NCBI GenBank assembly: GCA_016795105.1
Contig: JAEUIH010000026.1
Span: 25,492-89,491 of the forward strand
Length of the DNA: 64,000 nt
Origin: Planctomyces sp.
GTDB taxonomy: Bacteria > Planctomycetota > Planctomycetia > Planctomycetales > Planctomycetaceae
Reading direction: 5' to 3'
The notes below the pieces were generated by a model. That model did no database searches and had not been told where the DNA came from. It saw only the letters and a program-made list of their open reading frames with translations. Shown here piece after piece: positions 35,507-45,551 of the stretch. The position numbers and the translations under genes are program-made. The number at the start of each line of letters is the position of its first letter. Positions within the stretch are counted from its first letter, which is position 1.

Positions 35507-37000
35507 ATGAGATTGGTATTGCTGATACTGCTTGTATGCGGATGGTGGAGCAATGCAGCGTTTGCCGCAGAACTGGCGGGCAGTCGTCCCAATATCATAC
35601 TGATCATTACAGATGATCAGGGCTATGGACCGATTGGACGTCACGGACATCCATGGCTCAGGACACCCGCGATTGATCGACTCCACGACGAGAGTACTCG
35701 GTTTAGCCGATTTCTTGTTTGTCCAACATGCTCCCCGACACGCTCAGCGATTATGACTGGGCGGCATTCGATGCGAAACGGGATTACTCATACGATTCTT
35801 GAACGCGAACGGATGACACTGAATGCCGTCACTCTCCCACAATCGCTCAGAGACGCCGGGTATCGAACTGCAATCTTCGGGAAATGGCATCTCGGTGATG
35901 AAGACGAATATCAGCCTGGCCGTCGTGGGTTCGACGAAGTCTTTATTCATGGTGCTGGCGGAATTGGCCAGGCGTATCAGTGTAGTTGTGCGGACGTTCC
36001 GAATAACGGTTACTTTGACCCGATCGTTCGTCATAACGGACGTTTTGTGAAGACGCATGGATTCTGTACGGACGTGTTCTTTCAGTCAGCGATCGAATGG
36101 ATCGGAGTACAAAAGGATTCGCGGGCACCATGTTTTGCCTACATTGCAACGAATGCTCCGCACGGTCCATTTCTGGCACCCGAGGCGAATAAGCAGCGAT
36201 TTCTGAAGGCCGGTTTCACTGACGAACAGGCAGGCTATTACGGGATGATCGAGAATATAGATCACAATGTAGGCCTGATGATGGATCGACTGAAGGACTG
36301 GGACCTGCTGAAAAATACGGTCGTAATCTTTATGTCCGACAATGGTATGACCGGAGGTGGATCCGGACCTGCTGCTGCACCCATGGGTAAAGGGCCGGAC
36401 GGAATTCCATGGTCTTCCTGGAATGCCGGTATGAAAGGGCTGAAGGGGAGTCCGGATGAGGGTGGGGTTCGAGTACCCTTCTTTATCAGCTGGCGGGATC
36501 GGATTCCGGCGGGTCTGGAAATCGACCGTATTGCAGCTCATATCGACATCTTTCCCACGCTTGCGGCGATGGCTGGAGCCGCAATGCCTGAGGGGCAAAT
36601 TGAGGGGCGAAGTTTGTTGCCGTTGATTGAGCAATCGGGAGGCGAATGGTCTGACAGGTTTCTGTATACGCATGTGGGTCGCTGGAATACCGGAGAAAAC
36701 CCGGATGACTATCAATGGAAACAATTCTCTGTCAGAACTCAGAAATATCGGATGGTCAACAATACAGAGTTGTTTGATATGGAAACGGATCCCGGCCAGA
36801 CAACGAATCTTGCGGACAAGCATCCGGAGTTAATGTCAGAAATGCGGATGGCCTACGACAAGTGGTGGAAGGAAACCCGACCGATGATGGTGAATGAGAA
36901 CGCACCAATGTCCAAAATCAGGCCCTACCATCAGGCGTTCGAACAACAGAAGGCGTTGGATGGCATACCGGACTGGATACCATCAGCCACCAACAAATAG
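35507..37000 (+). CDS. Secreted sulfatase
   Basis: From ATG 35507, with GAGGAG 6 bases upstream, the 497-residue protein has a signal peptide ending at NAAFAAE. The sulfatase domain opens with RPNIILIITDDQGYG (metal ligands Asp-Asp). The formylglycine motif CSPTR lies in VCPTCSPTRSAIMTGR, and IFGKWHLGD and FMSDNG supply further active-site residues. The Cys-type motif implies maturation by a formylglycine-generating enzyme outside this window. It hydrolyses sulfate esters in the periplasm or outside the cell, probably from sulfated polysaccharides. The exact substrate is unknown. It leads a five-gene plus-strand run. Confidence 0.93.
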   Translation: MRLVLLILLVCGWWSNAAFAAELAGSRPNIILIITDDQGYGPIGRHGHPWLRTPAIDRLHDESTRFSRFLVCPTCSPTRSAIMTGRHSMRNGITHTILERERMTLNAVTLPQSLRDAGYRTAIFGKWHLGDEDEYQPGRRGFDEVFIHGAGGIGQAYQCSCADVPNNGYFDPIVRHNGRFVKTHGFCTDVFFQSAIEWIGVQKDSRAPCFAYIATNAPHGPFLAPEANKQRFLKAGFTDEQAGYYGMIENIDHNVGLMMDRLKDWDLLKNTVVIFMSDNGMTGGGSGPAAAPMGKGPDGIPWSSWNAGMKGLKGSPDEGGVRVPFFISWRDRIPAGLEIDRIAAHIDIFPTLAAMAGAAMPEGQIEGRSLLPLIEQSGGEWSDRFLYTHVGRWNTGENPDDYQWKQFSVRTQKYRMVNNTELFDMETDPGQTTNLADKHPELMSEMRMAYDKWWKETRPMMVNENAPMSKIRPYHQAFEQQKALDGIPDWIPSATNK

Positions 37001-37036
37001 TGATTTTCAGGAAATTAGAGAGAGGTAGCCGAATCC

Positions 37037-37519
37037 ATGGGGGATTTGACGCATTTTGACGAATCGGGTGCCAGTCGGATGGTCGATGTCGGGGACAAGG
37101 CGAGCACAATTCGGACAGCTCGTGCCGAAGCATTTGTGTTAATGTTGCCCGAGACTTTGCGGAGCCTGAGAAACCGAGGATTTTCAAAAGGTGATGTTCT
37201 GGAAGTGGCCAGACTGGCCGGGATTATGGGAGCTAAGCGAACAGCGGAGTTGATTCCGTTGTGTCATGCGGTTCCGCTGGATGGGGTTTCAATTTCCTTT
37301 GATTTTCCTCGGGATGGCACACTTCGAATCGAATCGAGTGTGCGGTGTGAGTGGAAGACGGGAGTGGAAATGGAAGCACTAACTTCGGTTTCCGTTTGTG
37401 CCTTGACTGTTTACGATATGTGCAAATCGGCAGATCGGAAAATGGAGATTCAGTCGATTCGGCTTCTGGAAAAAACCGGTGGCCGAAGTGGACATTTTGA
37501 GAGAGAAGCGACGGTTTGA
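37037..37519 (+). CDS. moaC: Cyclic pyranopterin monophosphate synthase
   Basis: This 160-residue protein matches MoaC along its length: DESGASRMVDVGDKAST, GDVLEVARLAGIMGAKRTAE, LIPLCHAVPLDGVSI, GVEMEALTSVSVCALTVYDM, and a final LLEKTGGRSG. MoaC acts with MoaA to make the pterin precursor of molybdenum cofactor. No other Moco genes are in the window. It lies 36 bp after the sulfatase gene and 52 bp before the polyprenyl synthase gene. There is no obvious functional link. Confidence 0.96.
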   Translation: MGDLTHFDESGASRMVDVGDKASTIRTARAEAFVLMLPETLRSLRNRGFSKGDVLEVARLAGIMGAKRTAELIPLCHAVPLDGVSISFDFPRDGTLRIESSVRCEWKTGVEMEALTSVSVCALTVYDMCKSADRKMEIQSIRLLEKTGGRSGHFEREATV

Positions 37520-37571
37520 AGTGTGGTTTGTTGAACGCGATTTTGGGTTCTGGAGAACTGACTGAGTTCGG

Positions 37572-38588
37572 ATGGATAGAGTAATGTCGGCCCCGGTTTC
37601 TACACGAGAAAATCTGAAACAGCGACTGCAGCAGGTCACCGGTGATGACCTGCTCAGAGTTCATCGCGTTCTGGAGCAGCAGTTTCGAAATCCGAACGCT
37701 TTTGTGCAGGAACTCTGTGAACATGTGGCAAGATATCAGGGCAAACGTATTCGTCCGATGATCCTTCTGTTGTCGGCCCGAATGGCAGGTGCAGATGCGG
37801 CAGGAATGAGTGTTGGCGTGAAGCTTGGTGCGGTTGTTGAGATGATCCACACAGCCACGCTGGTGCACGACGATGTGATCGATGATGCTGACCTTCGCCG
37901 ACACGTGTCCACAGTTCATCGTCGTTGGAACACCGAAACAAGTGTTCTGCTGGGAGACTATCTGTTTTCGCGAGCATTTCATCTTGCAGCGACCACGGGA
38001 GATGCAGAAGCATGTCGATTGATTGGACGGGCCACAGACAGAACCTGTGAGGGAGAACTGAATCAAATCGCTGCCCGAATTGAGCAATCGACATCCGAAA
38101 GAGACTATTTTCGAGTGATTTCAGGTAAGACCGGTCAGTTGTTCTCAGTCAGTTGTAGGCTCGGTGGCCGGGTTGCAGGAGCCTCAGAAAAGGGGATGAG
38201 TCATTTACGACAGTTTGGCATGCGGCTCGGTCTGGCGTTTCAGATTGCCGACGATGTACTCGACCTGACAGAGAATTCCCAAACAACCGGGAAAGATGCT
38301 GCGAATGACCTCAATAATCATAGACTGACACTGCCATTGCTGAGATCACTTGCTTTGGGGGATGACTTCGAACGTCGGAAGATTCGTGAGTCCCTGCTCT
38401 CATCGGATCCGGCCGATCATCAGAGGCTCCGAACATCGTCAGTGGTTCAAAGGGGTGTAGAATCAGCGAGACAAACGGCTGAGGAGCTTGTGCGGAGAGC
38501 CTGCCGGAATCTGCACTTTTTTCCCCCGTCTGATTCTCGTGATTTGCTTGAGAGCATTGCAATGTTCTCTGTGGTTCGATCACACTAG
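37572..38588 (+). CDS. Long-chain polyprenyl diphosphate synthase (IspB/HepT-like)
   Basis: The 338-residue trans-prenyltransferase has the first aspartate-rich motif in LVHDDVIDDADLRR (DDxxD) and the second in QIADDVLDLTEN. GKRIRPMILLLSARMAG and KTGQLFSVSCRLGG are also conserved. It makes the isoprenoid side chain of a respiratory quinone such as menaquinone. The residues before the first Asp motif (MIHTATL) are small, consistent with a long-chain product. ATG 37572 or 37584 may be the start. Confidence 0.93.
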   Translation: MDRVMSAPVSTRENLKQRLQQVTGDDLLRVHRVLEQQFRNPNAFVQELCEHVARYQGKRIRPMILLLSARMAGADAAGMSVGVKLGAVVEMIHTATLVHDDVIDDADLRRHVSTVHRRWNTETSVLLGDYLFSRAFHLAATTGDAEACRLIGRATDRTCEGELNQIAARIEQSTSERDYFRVISGKTGQLFSVSCRLGGRVAGASEKGMSHLRQFGMRLGLAFQIADDVLDLTENSQTTGKDAANDLNNHRLTLPLLRSLALGDDFERRKIRESLLSSDPADHQRLRTSSVVQRGVESARQTAEELVRRACRNLHFFPPSDSRDLLESIAMFSVVRSH

Positions 38589-38655
38589 TTGGTCTGAAGT
38601 GTTCAGCTCTGCTGAACCATTGATCGATGTGTACCGAACGATTCGGAGAACCTGC

Positions 38656-39420
38656 ATGATCACTCGCTTTTCGGTTGCCGTGGCTGCACTCTGTGCTGTA
38701 GTTGTTTTCACTGCTGACAGAGGTCGTTGTGATGAATCAGTCTCAGACAACACAGATGCTTCGACGGGAGAAAAGACCGTGGCCAGCGAGCCAGACGCGA
38801 AACGGGACCCGGCGTTGGACGGCATGAAGCTTGTGTATGAACACGACTTTGAAGACTCGAAACTGCATCGCTATGAACCGACTGATCCATCTGCCTGGGA
38901 ACTTCAATCAGTCGGCGATAGTCGTGTATTGGCCCTGATTAAACGCAACAGTGATTTCAGTCCTCCTGTTCGTTCACCTCTGAATCGTTCGTTGATTCGA
39001 GACCTTGAAGTACGAAGCTTCCTGATGGATGTCCGGCTTAAGTCGACCGTTCAGGATTATGATCACAGGTCGCTTTGCCTGTTTTTTGGATACCAGGACG
39101 ACTCACATTTATACTACGTGCACTTCGGAAAGAAGACCGATGATCATGCAAATCAGATCTTCATCGTGAACAACGAGCCGAGAAAGAAGATCTCAACGAA
39201 AACAACTGCGGGGACTGCATGGGATGATGAGTGGCATCGTGCAAGGATCATCCGCAATGCTGATTCGGGAGAAATTCGCGTTTTCTTTGACGATCTGACC
39301 ACACCTGTAATGACAGCAAGTGATCAACAACTCTTAAAGGGGCGTGTGGGCATTGGATCATTCGACGACATCGGGATTTTTGACAACATACGAGTCTACG
39401 TACCTGAGTCGGAAGAGTGA
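38656..39420 (+). CDS. Secreted LamG/jelly-roll protein (3-keto-disaccharide hydrolase-like)
   Basis: From ATG 38656, with GGAGA 7 bases upstream, the 254-residue protein has a signal peptide ending near DRGRC. A linker precedes a concanavalin-like beta-sandwich opening with LVYEHDFEDSKLHRYEPTDP. SFLMDVRLKSTVQDYDHRS, FFGYQDDSHLYYVHFGKK and a final GRVGIGSFDDIGIFDNIRVY follow. The fold resembles the DUF1080/3-keto-disaccharide hydrolase group common in Planctomycetes. Catalytic residues are not identifiable, so enzymatic function is unproven. Its frame extends 5' into the previous gene, which is coincidental. Confidence 0.75.
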   Translation: MITRFSVAVAALCAVVVFTADRGRCDESVSDNTDASTGEKTVASEPDAKRDPALDGMKLVYEHDFEDSKLHRYEPTDPSAWELQSVGDSRVLALIKRNSDFSPPVRSPLNRSLIRDLEVRSFLMDVRLKSTVQDYDHRSLCLFFGYQDDSHLYYVHFGKKTDDHANQIFIVNNEPRKKISTKTTAGTAWDDEWHRARIIRNADSGEIRVFFDDLTTPVMTASDQQLLKGRVGIGSFDDIGIFDNIRVYVPESEE

Positions 39421-39434
39421 CTGGAGTCAATCGA

Positions 39435-40415
39435 ATGCCTTCCACTCAAACGCCACTCGCAAAGATGCGAGCCGTTCTTTTTGACAGAGTCCTGCAATAT
39501 CGTTCCGACGCTGTGCTCCGTTCGGTGTCGGAAGGGGAGGTCGTTGTGGATGTACGTCTTGCCGGCATCTGTGAGACGGATCTCCAGCTTTGTCGCGGGT
39601 ACATGGGGTTTTCCGGCATCCTGGGCCATGAGTTTGTGGGTATCGCGAGGACGGGACGCTTTGCCGGACAGCGGGTGGTTGGTGAAATCAACTGTTCATG
39701 CCACGCGTGCGCTCTGTGCAGGAGAGGGCTCGAACGACATTGTTCCCAAAGGACTGTCATCGGCATCCTGAATCATGACGGTGCGTTCGCTGAGTCGGTC
39801 GTTGTGCCGGAATCAAACCTGCACCTGATCCCTGAATCTGTGACCGATGAAGTCGCGGTGTTCGTGGAACCTGTCGCAGCGGCATGTCGGATTCCGGAAC
39901 AGATCGTCGTTGACAGGCAGAACGTAACAGTACTTGGAGATGGTCGACTCGGAAACCTGTGTGCTCAGGTGCTGCGTCACCATGGTGCTCTGGTCACTGT
40001 TGTTGGCAAGCATGAGGCAAAGCTCAGGCTGTTGAGGCAGATTGGTATCAAAGCAATTTCTCTGCAGGATCTGTCCGGTGAACGGACTTCAGACATTGTT
40101 GTTGACTGCACGGGCTCATCCACCGGGCTGGAGACAGCGGTTCGGATTGTTCGACCCTGTGGGACGATTGTTCTGAAAACGACCATCGCTGATCGTCAAA
40201 CGATGCACATGGCACCGCTCGTTATCGATGAGATTACGATGATTGGGTCTCGATGTGGACCATTCGGTCCGGCACTTCGGTTACTTGAGCACGGGAGTGT
40301 TTCCGTAACGCCGATGATTTCGGGGCGATACAAACTGGAAGACGCGATCGAAGCCTTTGAGCGTGCCTCACGAAAGGACACGCTCAAAGTGCTGCTTCAG
40401 GTTGCTGAGGACTAG
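39435..40415 (+). CDS. Zinc-dependent medium-chain alcohol dehydrogenase
   Basis: From ATG 39435, with GGAG 8 bases upstream, the 326-residue protein has the catalytic-zinc region GICETDLQL and GHEFVG, and four structural-zinc Cys in [18 protein letters not shown] Rossmann motif follows ([16 protein letters not shown]). Substrate is likely a polyol or sugar alcohol, but that is inference. A GTG at 39417 overlapping the previous stop is an alternative start. It converges on xylB: both stop codons share the four bases CTAG at 40412-40415. Confidence 0.9.
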   Translation: MPSTQTPLAKMRAVLFDRVLQYRSDAVLRSVSEGEVVVDVRLAGICETDLQLCRGYMGFSGILGHEFVGIARTGRFAGQRVVGEINCSCHACALCRRGLERHCSQRTVIGILNHDGAFAESVVVPESNLHLIPESVTDEVAVFVEPVAAACRIPEQIVVDRQNVTVLGDGRLGNLCAQVLRHHGALVTVVGKHEAKLRLLRQIGIKAISLQDLSGERTSDIVVDCTGSSTGLETAVRIVRPCGTIVLKTTIADRQTMHMAPLVIDEITMIGSRCGPFGPALRLLEHGSVSVTPMISGRYKLEDAIEAFERASRKDTLKVLLQVAED

Positions 40416-41947
40416 TTCTGAATCAATCGCTGAATGGATGCAAAATCGTCTTTCAGTGAACGGTAGAGTTTCTGATAGAGCGGGTATGCCTGGTTGTAGA
40501 ACTTTGTCTGTGTGGGCTTGTTTGGGGTTTTCGAAACCACTGAAATCGTTGCGCGACAGGCTTCAACAACGTTCTTGTAAGCACCCGTACCGGCTGCGGC
40601 GAGCAGAGCAACTCCGTAGGCCGGGCCCTCTTCAGCATTGATCGTACAGACTGCCTTCCCGTAGATATCCGCCTGAAGCTGTCGCCAGAATGCGCTTCGC
40701 GCACCACCGCCGGAAAGACGGATTTCCTGAACCGGAATACTCATGGAACGAATGATCTCCAGAGTATCTCTCATCGCGTATGTCGCTCCCTCCATGACAG
40801 CACGTGCCATGTGTCCTTTGTTGTGACGCAGGCTCAGTCCGATCCAGCACGCCCGAGCATGGGGATCGGCATGGGGAGTCCTTTCGCCGGTGAGATATGG
40901 AAGAAAGAAGAGTCCTTCTGAACCAGCAGGAGCTGCATCGGCTTGAGCTGTAATCAGTTCATACGGATCGACTTTTTGCTTTTTGGCCTGAGCAATTTCA
41001 GGTGCACACAACTGATTTCGAAACCACTGCAGACTTCCGCCTGCTGAGAGAACGCATCCCATCACATGCCATTTGCCTCGCACAGCATGGCAGAATGTAT
41101 GCAACCGACCATCAGGGTCGACCTGAACGTCATCGCTGTGAGCAAACACAACACCGCTGGTGCCCATCGTTGCAGACACAACACCACGGCGAACGATCCC
41201 ATTTCCAATCGCACTGGCGGCCTGATCACCACCACCACCCACAACAGGAGTTCCCGGCAGAAGTCCCATTTCTCGGGCTACGGATTCCGTCAGGCGACCG
41301 GAGACATCTTCAGATTCATGAACAACGGGAAGAAGGCTGCTGTCGAGCTGGAGTTTTCCCAGGAGTGGTGCTGACCAGCAGCGATGAACGACGTCCAGAA
41401 GCAGTGTACCGGAAGCGTCACTGACTTCAGTCGCAAATTCGCCCGTCATGCGATACCGAACATAGTCCTTTGGCAGCAAAACCTTGACGGTCTTGTCGAA
41501 GTTTTTGGGTTCACGATTACGCAGCCATAGAACCTTAGGGGCCGTAAATCCGGTCAAGGCTGGATTGGCGACCATATCAATCAGTGCTCTTCGACCACCG
41601 GCCAATTGTTCAATCTGCTGGCACTCTTCCGCAGTTCGTTGATCATTCCACAGAAGCGCATTTCGGATGACCTTACCGGACTTGTCGAGAAACACACTTC
41701 CGTGCATCTGACCGCTGAGTCCAATCCCCTTCACATCGGCGGCTTTGATTTTTCCGGCTTTCAGCACACGCTGAACAGAACGCACAGACGCTTTCCACCA
41801 GTCGGCAGGGTCCTGTTCGGACCAGCCCGGTTTTGGACTGTACAAAGGATACTCTTCTGTCGCACTTGCCAAAATCTGACCGTCCTCCCGGATAGCCAGT
41901 GTCTTTGTCCCGCTGGTTCCGATGTCGATGCCGAGGTAGACAGCCAT
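40412..41947 (-). CDS. xylB: Xylulokinase
   Basis: The 511-residue FGGY-family kinase begins with [15 protein letters not shown] (phosphate 1 motif). It has [14 protein letters not shown] and NDQRT in the sugar-binding half, [28 protein letters not shown], and the FGGY C-terminal signature [20 protein letters not shown]. It phosphorylates D-xylulose for entry to the pentose phosphate pathway. Xylose isomerase is not in the window. It converges with the zinc dehydrogenase gene at shared stop codons. Confidence 0.95.
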   Translation of the reverse strand: MAVYLGIDIGTSGTKTLAIREDGQILASATEEYPLYSPKPGWSEQDPADWWKASVRSVQRVLKAGKIKAADVKGIGLSGQMHGSVFLDKSGKVIRNALLWNDQRTAEECQQIEQLAGGRRALIDMVANPALTGFTAPKVLWLRNREPKNFDKTVKVLLPKDYVRYRMTGEFATEVSDASGTLLLDVVHRCWSAPLLGKLQLDSSLLPVVHESEDVSGRLTESVAREMGLLPGTPVVGGGGDQAASAIGNGIVRRGVVSATMGTSGVVFAHSDDVQVDPDGRLHTFCHAVRGKWHVMGCVLSAGGSLQWFRNQLCAPEIAQAKKQKVDPYELITAQADAAPAGSEGLFFLPYLTGERTPHADPHARACWIGLSLRHNKGHMARAVMEGATYAMRDTLEIIRSMSIPVQEIRLSGGGARSAFWRQLQADIYGKAVCTINAEEGPAYGVALLAAAGTGAYKNVVEACRATISVVSKTPNKPTQTKFYNQAYPLYQKLYRSLKDDFASIQRLIQN

Positions 41948-42239
41948 TGATAGTTCCTTGAATGCCGGTTTACTGAACAGAACGGTAAAATACGATGTTT
42001 TTGAGCGTGCGAAAGTCTAGAGGAGCCCGTGGAAAGTCTCAATCGATTCAGCGTTTGCCCTGTTTGCGCTGCATGCGCAGCTCTCCCATACTTGCGTGTC
42101 TTCGCTAACCTGCTGAAGTGAAATTCCGGAATGCGTGCTTGAGTTTGTGGTTGATGATGCTTAGATTTCCGGAAAGCTCTGCGAAGACGCGAGCCAAATG
42201 GATTTGAAATCGACGACGTGATTCAAGGAGGATTCACGC
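41948..42239. other. Divergent spacer between xylB and the zinc-ribbon gene
   Basis: I see no gene or convincing promoter in these 292 bases. Only the AGGAGG ribosome site at the right end stands out. Confidence 0.5.
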
Positions 42240-42584
42240 ATGAACCGCGTAAAGCTGCGACTCTATAGCCCACCGGAAGAACCGGTGACGTCGGTGGAAA
42301 ATGATGGCGAATTCGCTGACATCATTCCCTTCGAAAGTGCTCGACGGTCCATCGTCTTCAGTGGACGATTTACCGCACCGGTCGATCGGGCAAAGTTGAT
42401 CCACAACAACAACACCTGTCCGGGTTGTGATGGCCACCTGATTGAACCGCTTGAGCTTGAGGATGCGATTATCAGTCCAAAGAGCCGGCTGCCAATTCCC
42501 GGGACTGCCACAATTGTTGGCTTTCACTGCGTCGATTGCGGCACTGAGTGGCCCATCTATGAACTGACTCGACGGAACGGTTAA
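42240..42584 (+). CDS. Zinc-ribbon-like small protein
   Basis: This is a 114-residue cytosolic protein with AGGAGG 8 bases upstream of ATG 42240. Two CxxC pairs, C60/C63 (CPGC) and C97/C100 (CVDC), are separated by 33 residues and could bind one zinc. The second pair is followed by GTEWPIYELTR. The middle is acidic and proline-rich. I do not recognise a named family. Similar small proteins with a paired CxxC are common in Planctomycetes, and some bind nucleic acid, but function here is unknown. Confidence 0.75.
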   Translation: MNRVKLRLYSPPEEPVTSVENDGEFADIIPFESARRSIVFSGRFTAPVDRAKLIHNNNTCPGCDGHLIEPLELEDAIISPKSRLPIPGTATIVGFHCVDCGTEWPIYELTRRNG

Positions 42585-42622
42585 TAGACGCAGTGTTCGT
42601 TACGCAGACCGAAGTCTGTCGA

Positions 42623-43708
42623 TCAGTTTGGGTTGGCGGGATTTGGAACTGGAATTGGTACGCCGTCCGTTGAGAACATTCTGGGTGCGCCGGTTCGCCA
42701 TGAGACCAGTTGCCAGGTTTCTGTTTGGGTCTGGTGAAACTGGAGAGCTTGCTCTCCAGTTTCTGTAGACACAGAGCAATGACCGTTCAGCACAGTTGTC
42801 AGATTTATGCTGTCAAACTGCGGCCGAGGTCCGTTTGGGTTGGGCTTTGAGGCCGGGTCCGGAACGTAAAGGGTGGCAGTGCCTGAGAGTTGTTCGATGG
42901 ATGCCGCAGGTGATGAAAAGTGAACCGGCAATGAAGCCGCCAATTGCGAAGGAAGGGACTCTGGCAGAAACCGTTGCGGGCCGTTCAGAGCCAGCGTAAC
43001 GTTGATGAGTTCTCCGGCCGGTGCAGTTTCTGGTTCCAATTCATCTTTGGGCTTGTCAATCTTGGCTTCGATATGAGTTCTTATGACTCCCAGCATGCCA
43101 AGGGAGATCAGGTGTTGTCGGGTCCAGCTGTGATCCGGAGCCGGGCTGTCGGGAGACACAACCATCAGAAATGGTTTAGAGAGCCAGGACGCGAGGACAT
43201 CGCTGCTGCAGCTCTCCGCAAGGAACCCGGATGCGGCAGGGTTCAGTCCGCCAAGTGCTGTAATGAGAGCTTCTCTGTCCCCTGGTGCAACCGTGTCGAC
43301 AGTGCCATCGTGGTTCACGATCATTTTGATTCGAACGGTGTCCAGAAGCCCAAGTCGACGATCGGCAGCCGAAGCTGCGTCCGGATCGCCATCGCCGGTC
43401 TCCCTCAAAGCACTGGCGATTCTGACGCTGATAAACAGGTTGCCATCTGGGGAAAGATCTTCAACAACATAAAGCAATTCGAACTGATCTGTTGTTTTGA
43501 ATTCCCGTTCCGGTCCATTGGCACGCGTCAGTTTGGTCGTGCGTGAAATCGTTGATTTCACCAACAGCTGATTTCCCGGGCGAAGTCCCCAAAATGCTGC
43601 TCCTCCGATTTCATCCGCAGAATCAGCAGCCTGAGTGGTTACCGGATTGGATGCTGGCAGCAGCACACAAAGGAGGGTCAGCAGCAATCGGCATTTGTTG
43701 AAAATCAT
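42623..43708 (-). CDS. Secreted protein of unknown function (DUF6263-like)
   Basis: From ATG 43708 this is a 361-residue protein with a signal peptide (FNKCRLLLTLLCVLLPASN). Two similar halves follow, each rich in beta strands and with long polar linkers (KPKDELEPETAPAG; PDPASKPNPNGPRP). Its opening, GLRPGNQLLVKSTISRTTK, resembles the DUF6263 pattern of planctomycete exported proteins. A TTG at 43720 that overlaps the preceding stop (TTGA) is an alternative start but would put four residues before the signal peptide. No catalytic motif is visible. Confidence 0.6.
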   Translation of the reverse strand: MIFNKCRLLLTLLCVLLPASNPVTTQAADSADEIGGAAFWGLRPGNQLLVKSTISRTTKLTRANGPEREFKTTDQFELLYVVEDLSPDGNLFISVRIASALRETGDGDPDAASAADRRLGLLDTVRIKMIVNHDGTVDTVAPGDREALITALGGLNPAASGFLAESCSSDVLASWLSKPFLMVVSPDSPAPDHSWTRQHLISLGMLGVIRTHIEAKIDKPKDELEPETAPAGELINVTLALNGPQRFLPESLPSQLAASLPVHFSSPAASIEQLSGTATLYVPDPASKPNPNGPRPQFDSINLTTVLNGHCSVSTETGEQALQFHQTQTETWQLVSWRTGAPRMFSTDGVPIPVPNPANPN

Positions 43709-43716
43709 TCCGGTGC

Positions 43717-44103
43717 TCAACTCACTTCGTCAAGGACATGTTCTTCAACGAAGATTGGTAAGATGGGTGTGTAATGAACTGCCAGTGCAATTGCATCACT
43801 GGGGCGACAGTCAATATTGATTGTTTTGTCGCCCTGCTTCAATCGCAGAGATGCATAGTACGTGTGGTCCTTCAGGTCACTGATGGTGACATCTACCGGG
43901 GTTGCTCCGAGTGCTTCAATGACATTCCGAAGCAGATCATGAGTGAGGGGGCGAAAGGGAGGTTCTTCGAGAAGTCGTCGATTAATGATCTGTACTTCGA
44001 ACGGGCCGATCAGGATCAGAAACGTTCGCTGGCCGTTGACTTCCCTCAGGTAAATAGCGCGCTGATCGTTGATCTCCGCAACAATGACCCTGGAGAGTTC
44101 CAT
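43717..44103 (-). CDS. Bifunctional nuclease (BFN, DUF151) domain protein
   Basis: From ATG 44103 this is a 128-residue single-domain protein. The BFN landmarks are YLREVNGQRTFLILIGPFEV, RPLTHDLLRNVIEALGATPV, VTISDLKDHTYYASLRL and the signature DCRPSDAIALAVHYTPILP. The domain was described as a bifunctional nuclease in plants and is widespread in bacteria, often as DUF151. The cellular role here is unknown. A frame from 44202 lacks conserved residues at its N-terminus. The next gene begins at or just after its stop codon. Confidence 0.85.
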   Translation of the reverse strand: MELSRVIVAEINDQRAIYLREVNGQRTFLILIGPFEVQIINRRLLEEPPFRPLTHDLLRNVIEALGATPVDVTISDLKDHTYYASLRLKQGDKTINIDCRPSDAIALAVHYTPILPIFVEEHVLDEVS

Positions 44104-44425
44104 CTGCACTGCCACTGAACTATGTCCTTCATTCCGGTTCTGTACAATCAACATTAAGGGCTTAACGAGTGTTATTGTTGCCGGAGAAAGCCATTCGGGC
44201 AATGGATTGTCGCCACTGAATCCCCCCAGGGTGGAGGTTCATCAGAAAGTGCTCACCCTGGTGGTGACTTTAAATTCTAAATCTTCCTTTCGGAGGTTCG
44301 ATTCAATGAGATTTGTATGAGGATTCGACAATGCGACTTTGACTTCATGGGCGATTCGGGACAAAATTCTCTGTTACCTGTCGTAGTGATCCTATCTCTG
44401 CTGATTTTATGGTAAGGAGTATTTT
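44104..44425. other. Intergenic region between the BFN gene and the second DUF1559 gene
   Basis: No gene is supportable here. The region holds the inverted repeat CCAGGGTG (44226-44233) and CACCCTGG (44254-44261) and a candidate promoter at 44339-44367. Confidence 0.55.
44339..44367 (+). promoter_or_regulatory. Candidate sigma-70 promoter of the second DUF1559 gene
   Basis: TTGACT and CAAAAT are separated by 17 bases, matching 5 of 6 and 4 of 6 consensus positions. It would start transcription about 50 bases before ATG 44426. Confidence 0.4.
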
Positions 44426-45436
44426 ATGAGGTCCGTTTCGTTGATTCGGCGTAGAACTCATGGTTTTACGCTGATCGAGTTGCTCGTGGTGATTGCAATT
44501 ATTGCAATCCTGATTGCATTGCTGCTTCCTGCAGTGCAGCAGGCCCGCGAAGCTGCTCGAAGAACCCAGTGTAAAAACAACCTGAAGAACATCGCTCTGG
44601 CGTTTCACAACTACCACGATACCTACAATCTGTTTCCGCCAGGATACATTGCAGCAATTCCGGACCATAATACTCGATCTGCTCTGACTTTGATTCTCCC
44701 CTACATCGAACAGGCGAATCTGTACAACAGTATTGATCCGCATGTACCAATGTTTATGGGACCTGGTGGATACAATCCGACTGTTCAGCAGGCCAATACC
44801 AACGCTGCCGCTCAGGTCCTGACCGTATTTCTGTGTCCTTCCAACGTCGCAAATCCAACTGACGATTACATGTATCCAGCCGGTGCCTTTGGTGGTGGTT
44901 TCCCCGCCGCAAACTGTGTCTGGAAGGGTGGACGAACGGACTACTGCGGTACCAGTGGTGTTCGAGGTGTCTTTAGCAACCTGGCGTATAACAACAATCC
45001 GGGTGGTGATCGCGAAGGTGCTTTGCGGGCAGCAGGTCCAGGTGGTTCGAACAGTAACTTCCGTGACTTCACTGACGGAACATCAAATACATTTCTGATC
45101 GGTGAGCGAACCGGTGGCAGTAAGCTGTACTACAAGAAGCAGGTTCAGTCTGCTCTGCCTGCTGTGCTCGGTCTGACAAACGGTGGATCATGGTCGGACG
45201 CGATTGCCTTCGAACACTGGCTTCAGGGCTCGCTCTACAACGGTTCCGGGAATGGTGGTCCATGTGCGATCAACTGCACCAATATCCGTGGAAACGGCTT
45301 CCATTCGTTCCATGACGGAGGTGCTCAGTTTGCAATGGCCGATGGTGCCGTGCGTTTCATCAGCGAGAACATTGCTCAGTCCACATTCGCCGGGCTGATT
45401 ACTCGCAAGAAGGGTGAAGTTCTCGGCGAATTCTGA
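44426..45436 (+). CDS. DUF1559 protein with prepilin-like N-terminus
   Basis: The 336-residue protein has [20 protein letters not shown] at residues 8-27, the cleavage-site and helix pattern of type-IV-like prepilins. It continues with [16 protein letters not shown] and [15 protein letters not shown] and ends with the H-x9-DG motif [18 protein letters not shown] lies 6 bases upstream. It is followed by a terminator and then by a small lipoprotein gene, a pairing often seen for DUF1559 genes. The lipoprotein may be its partner. It differs clearly from the DUF1559 protein at 28875 outside the conserved segments. Confidence 0.95.
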   Translation: MRSVSLIRRRTHGFTLIELLVVIAIIAILIALLLPAVQQAREAARRTQCKNNLKNIALAFHNYHDTYNLFPPGYIAAIPDHNTRSALTLILPYIEQANLYNSIDPHVPMFMGPGGYNPTVQQANTNAAAQVLTVFLCPSNVANPTDDYMYPAGAFGGGFPAANCVWKGGRTDYCGTSGVRGVFSNLAYNNNPGGDREGALRAAGPGGSNSNFRDFTDGTSNTFLIGERTGGSKLYYKKQVQSALPAVLGLTNGGSWSDAIAFEHWLQGSLYNGSGNGGPCAINCTNIRGNGFHSFHDGGAQFAMADGAVRFISENIAQSTFAGLITRKKGEVLGEF

Positions 45437-45476
45437 TTTTAAGCAGGCCGTTCAGCGTTCTGGTTGGTATCAGATT

Positions 45477-45510
45477 GGGGCACGGCCACTGGCTGTGCCC
45501 CTGTTTGTTT
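45477..45510 (+). terminator. Rho-independent terminator of the second DUF1559 gene
   Basis: An 11-bp stem (GGGGCACGGCC with GGCTGTGCCCC, one G-T pair) has a 3-base loop and is followed by TGTTTGTTT. Confidence 0.85.
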
Positions 45511-45551
45511 GAAGATTTCAGGTAACCTGTTTCATTAACTGTGGAAGTGTT

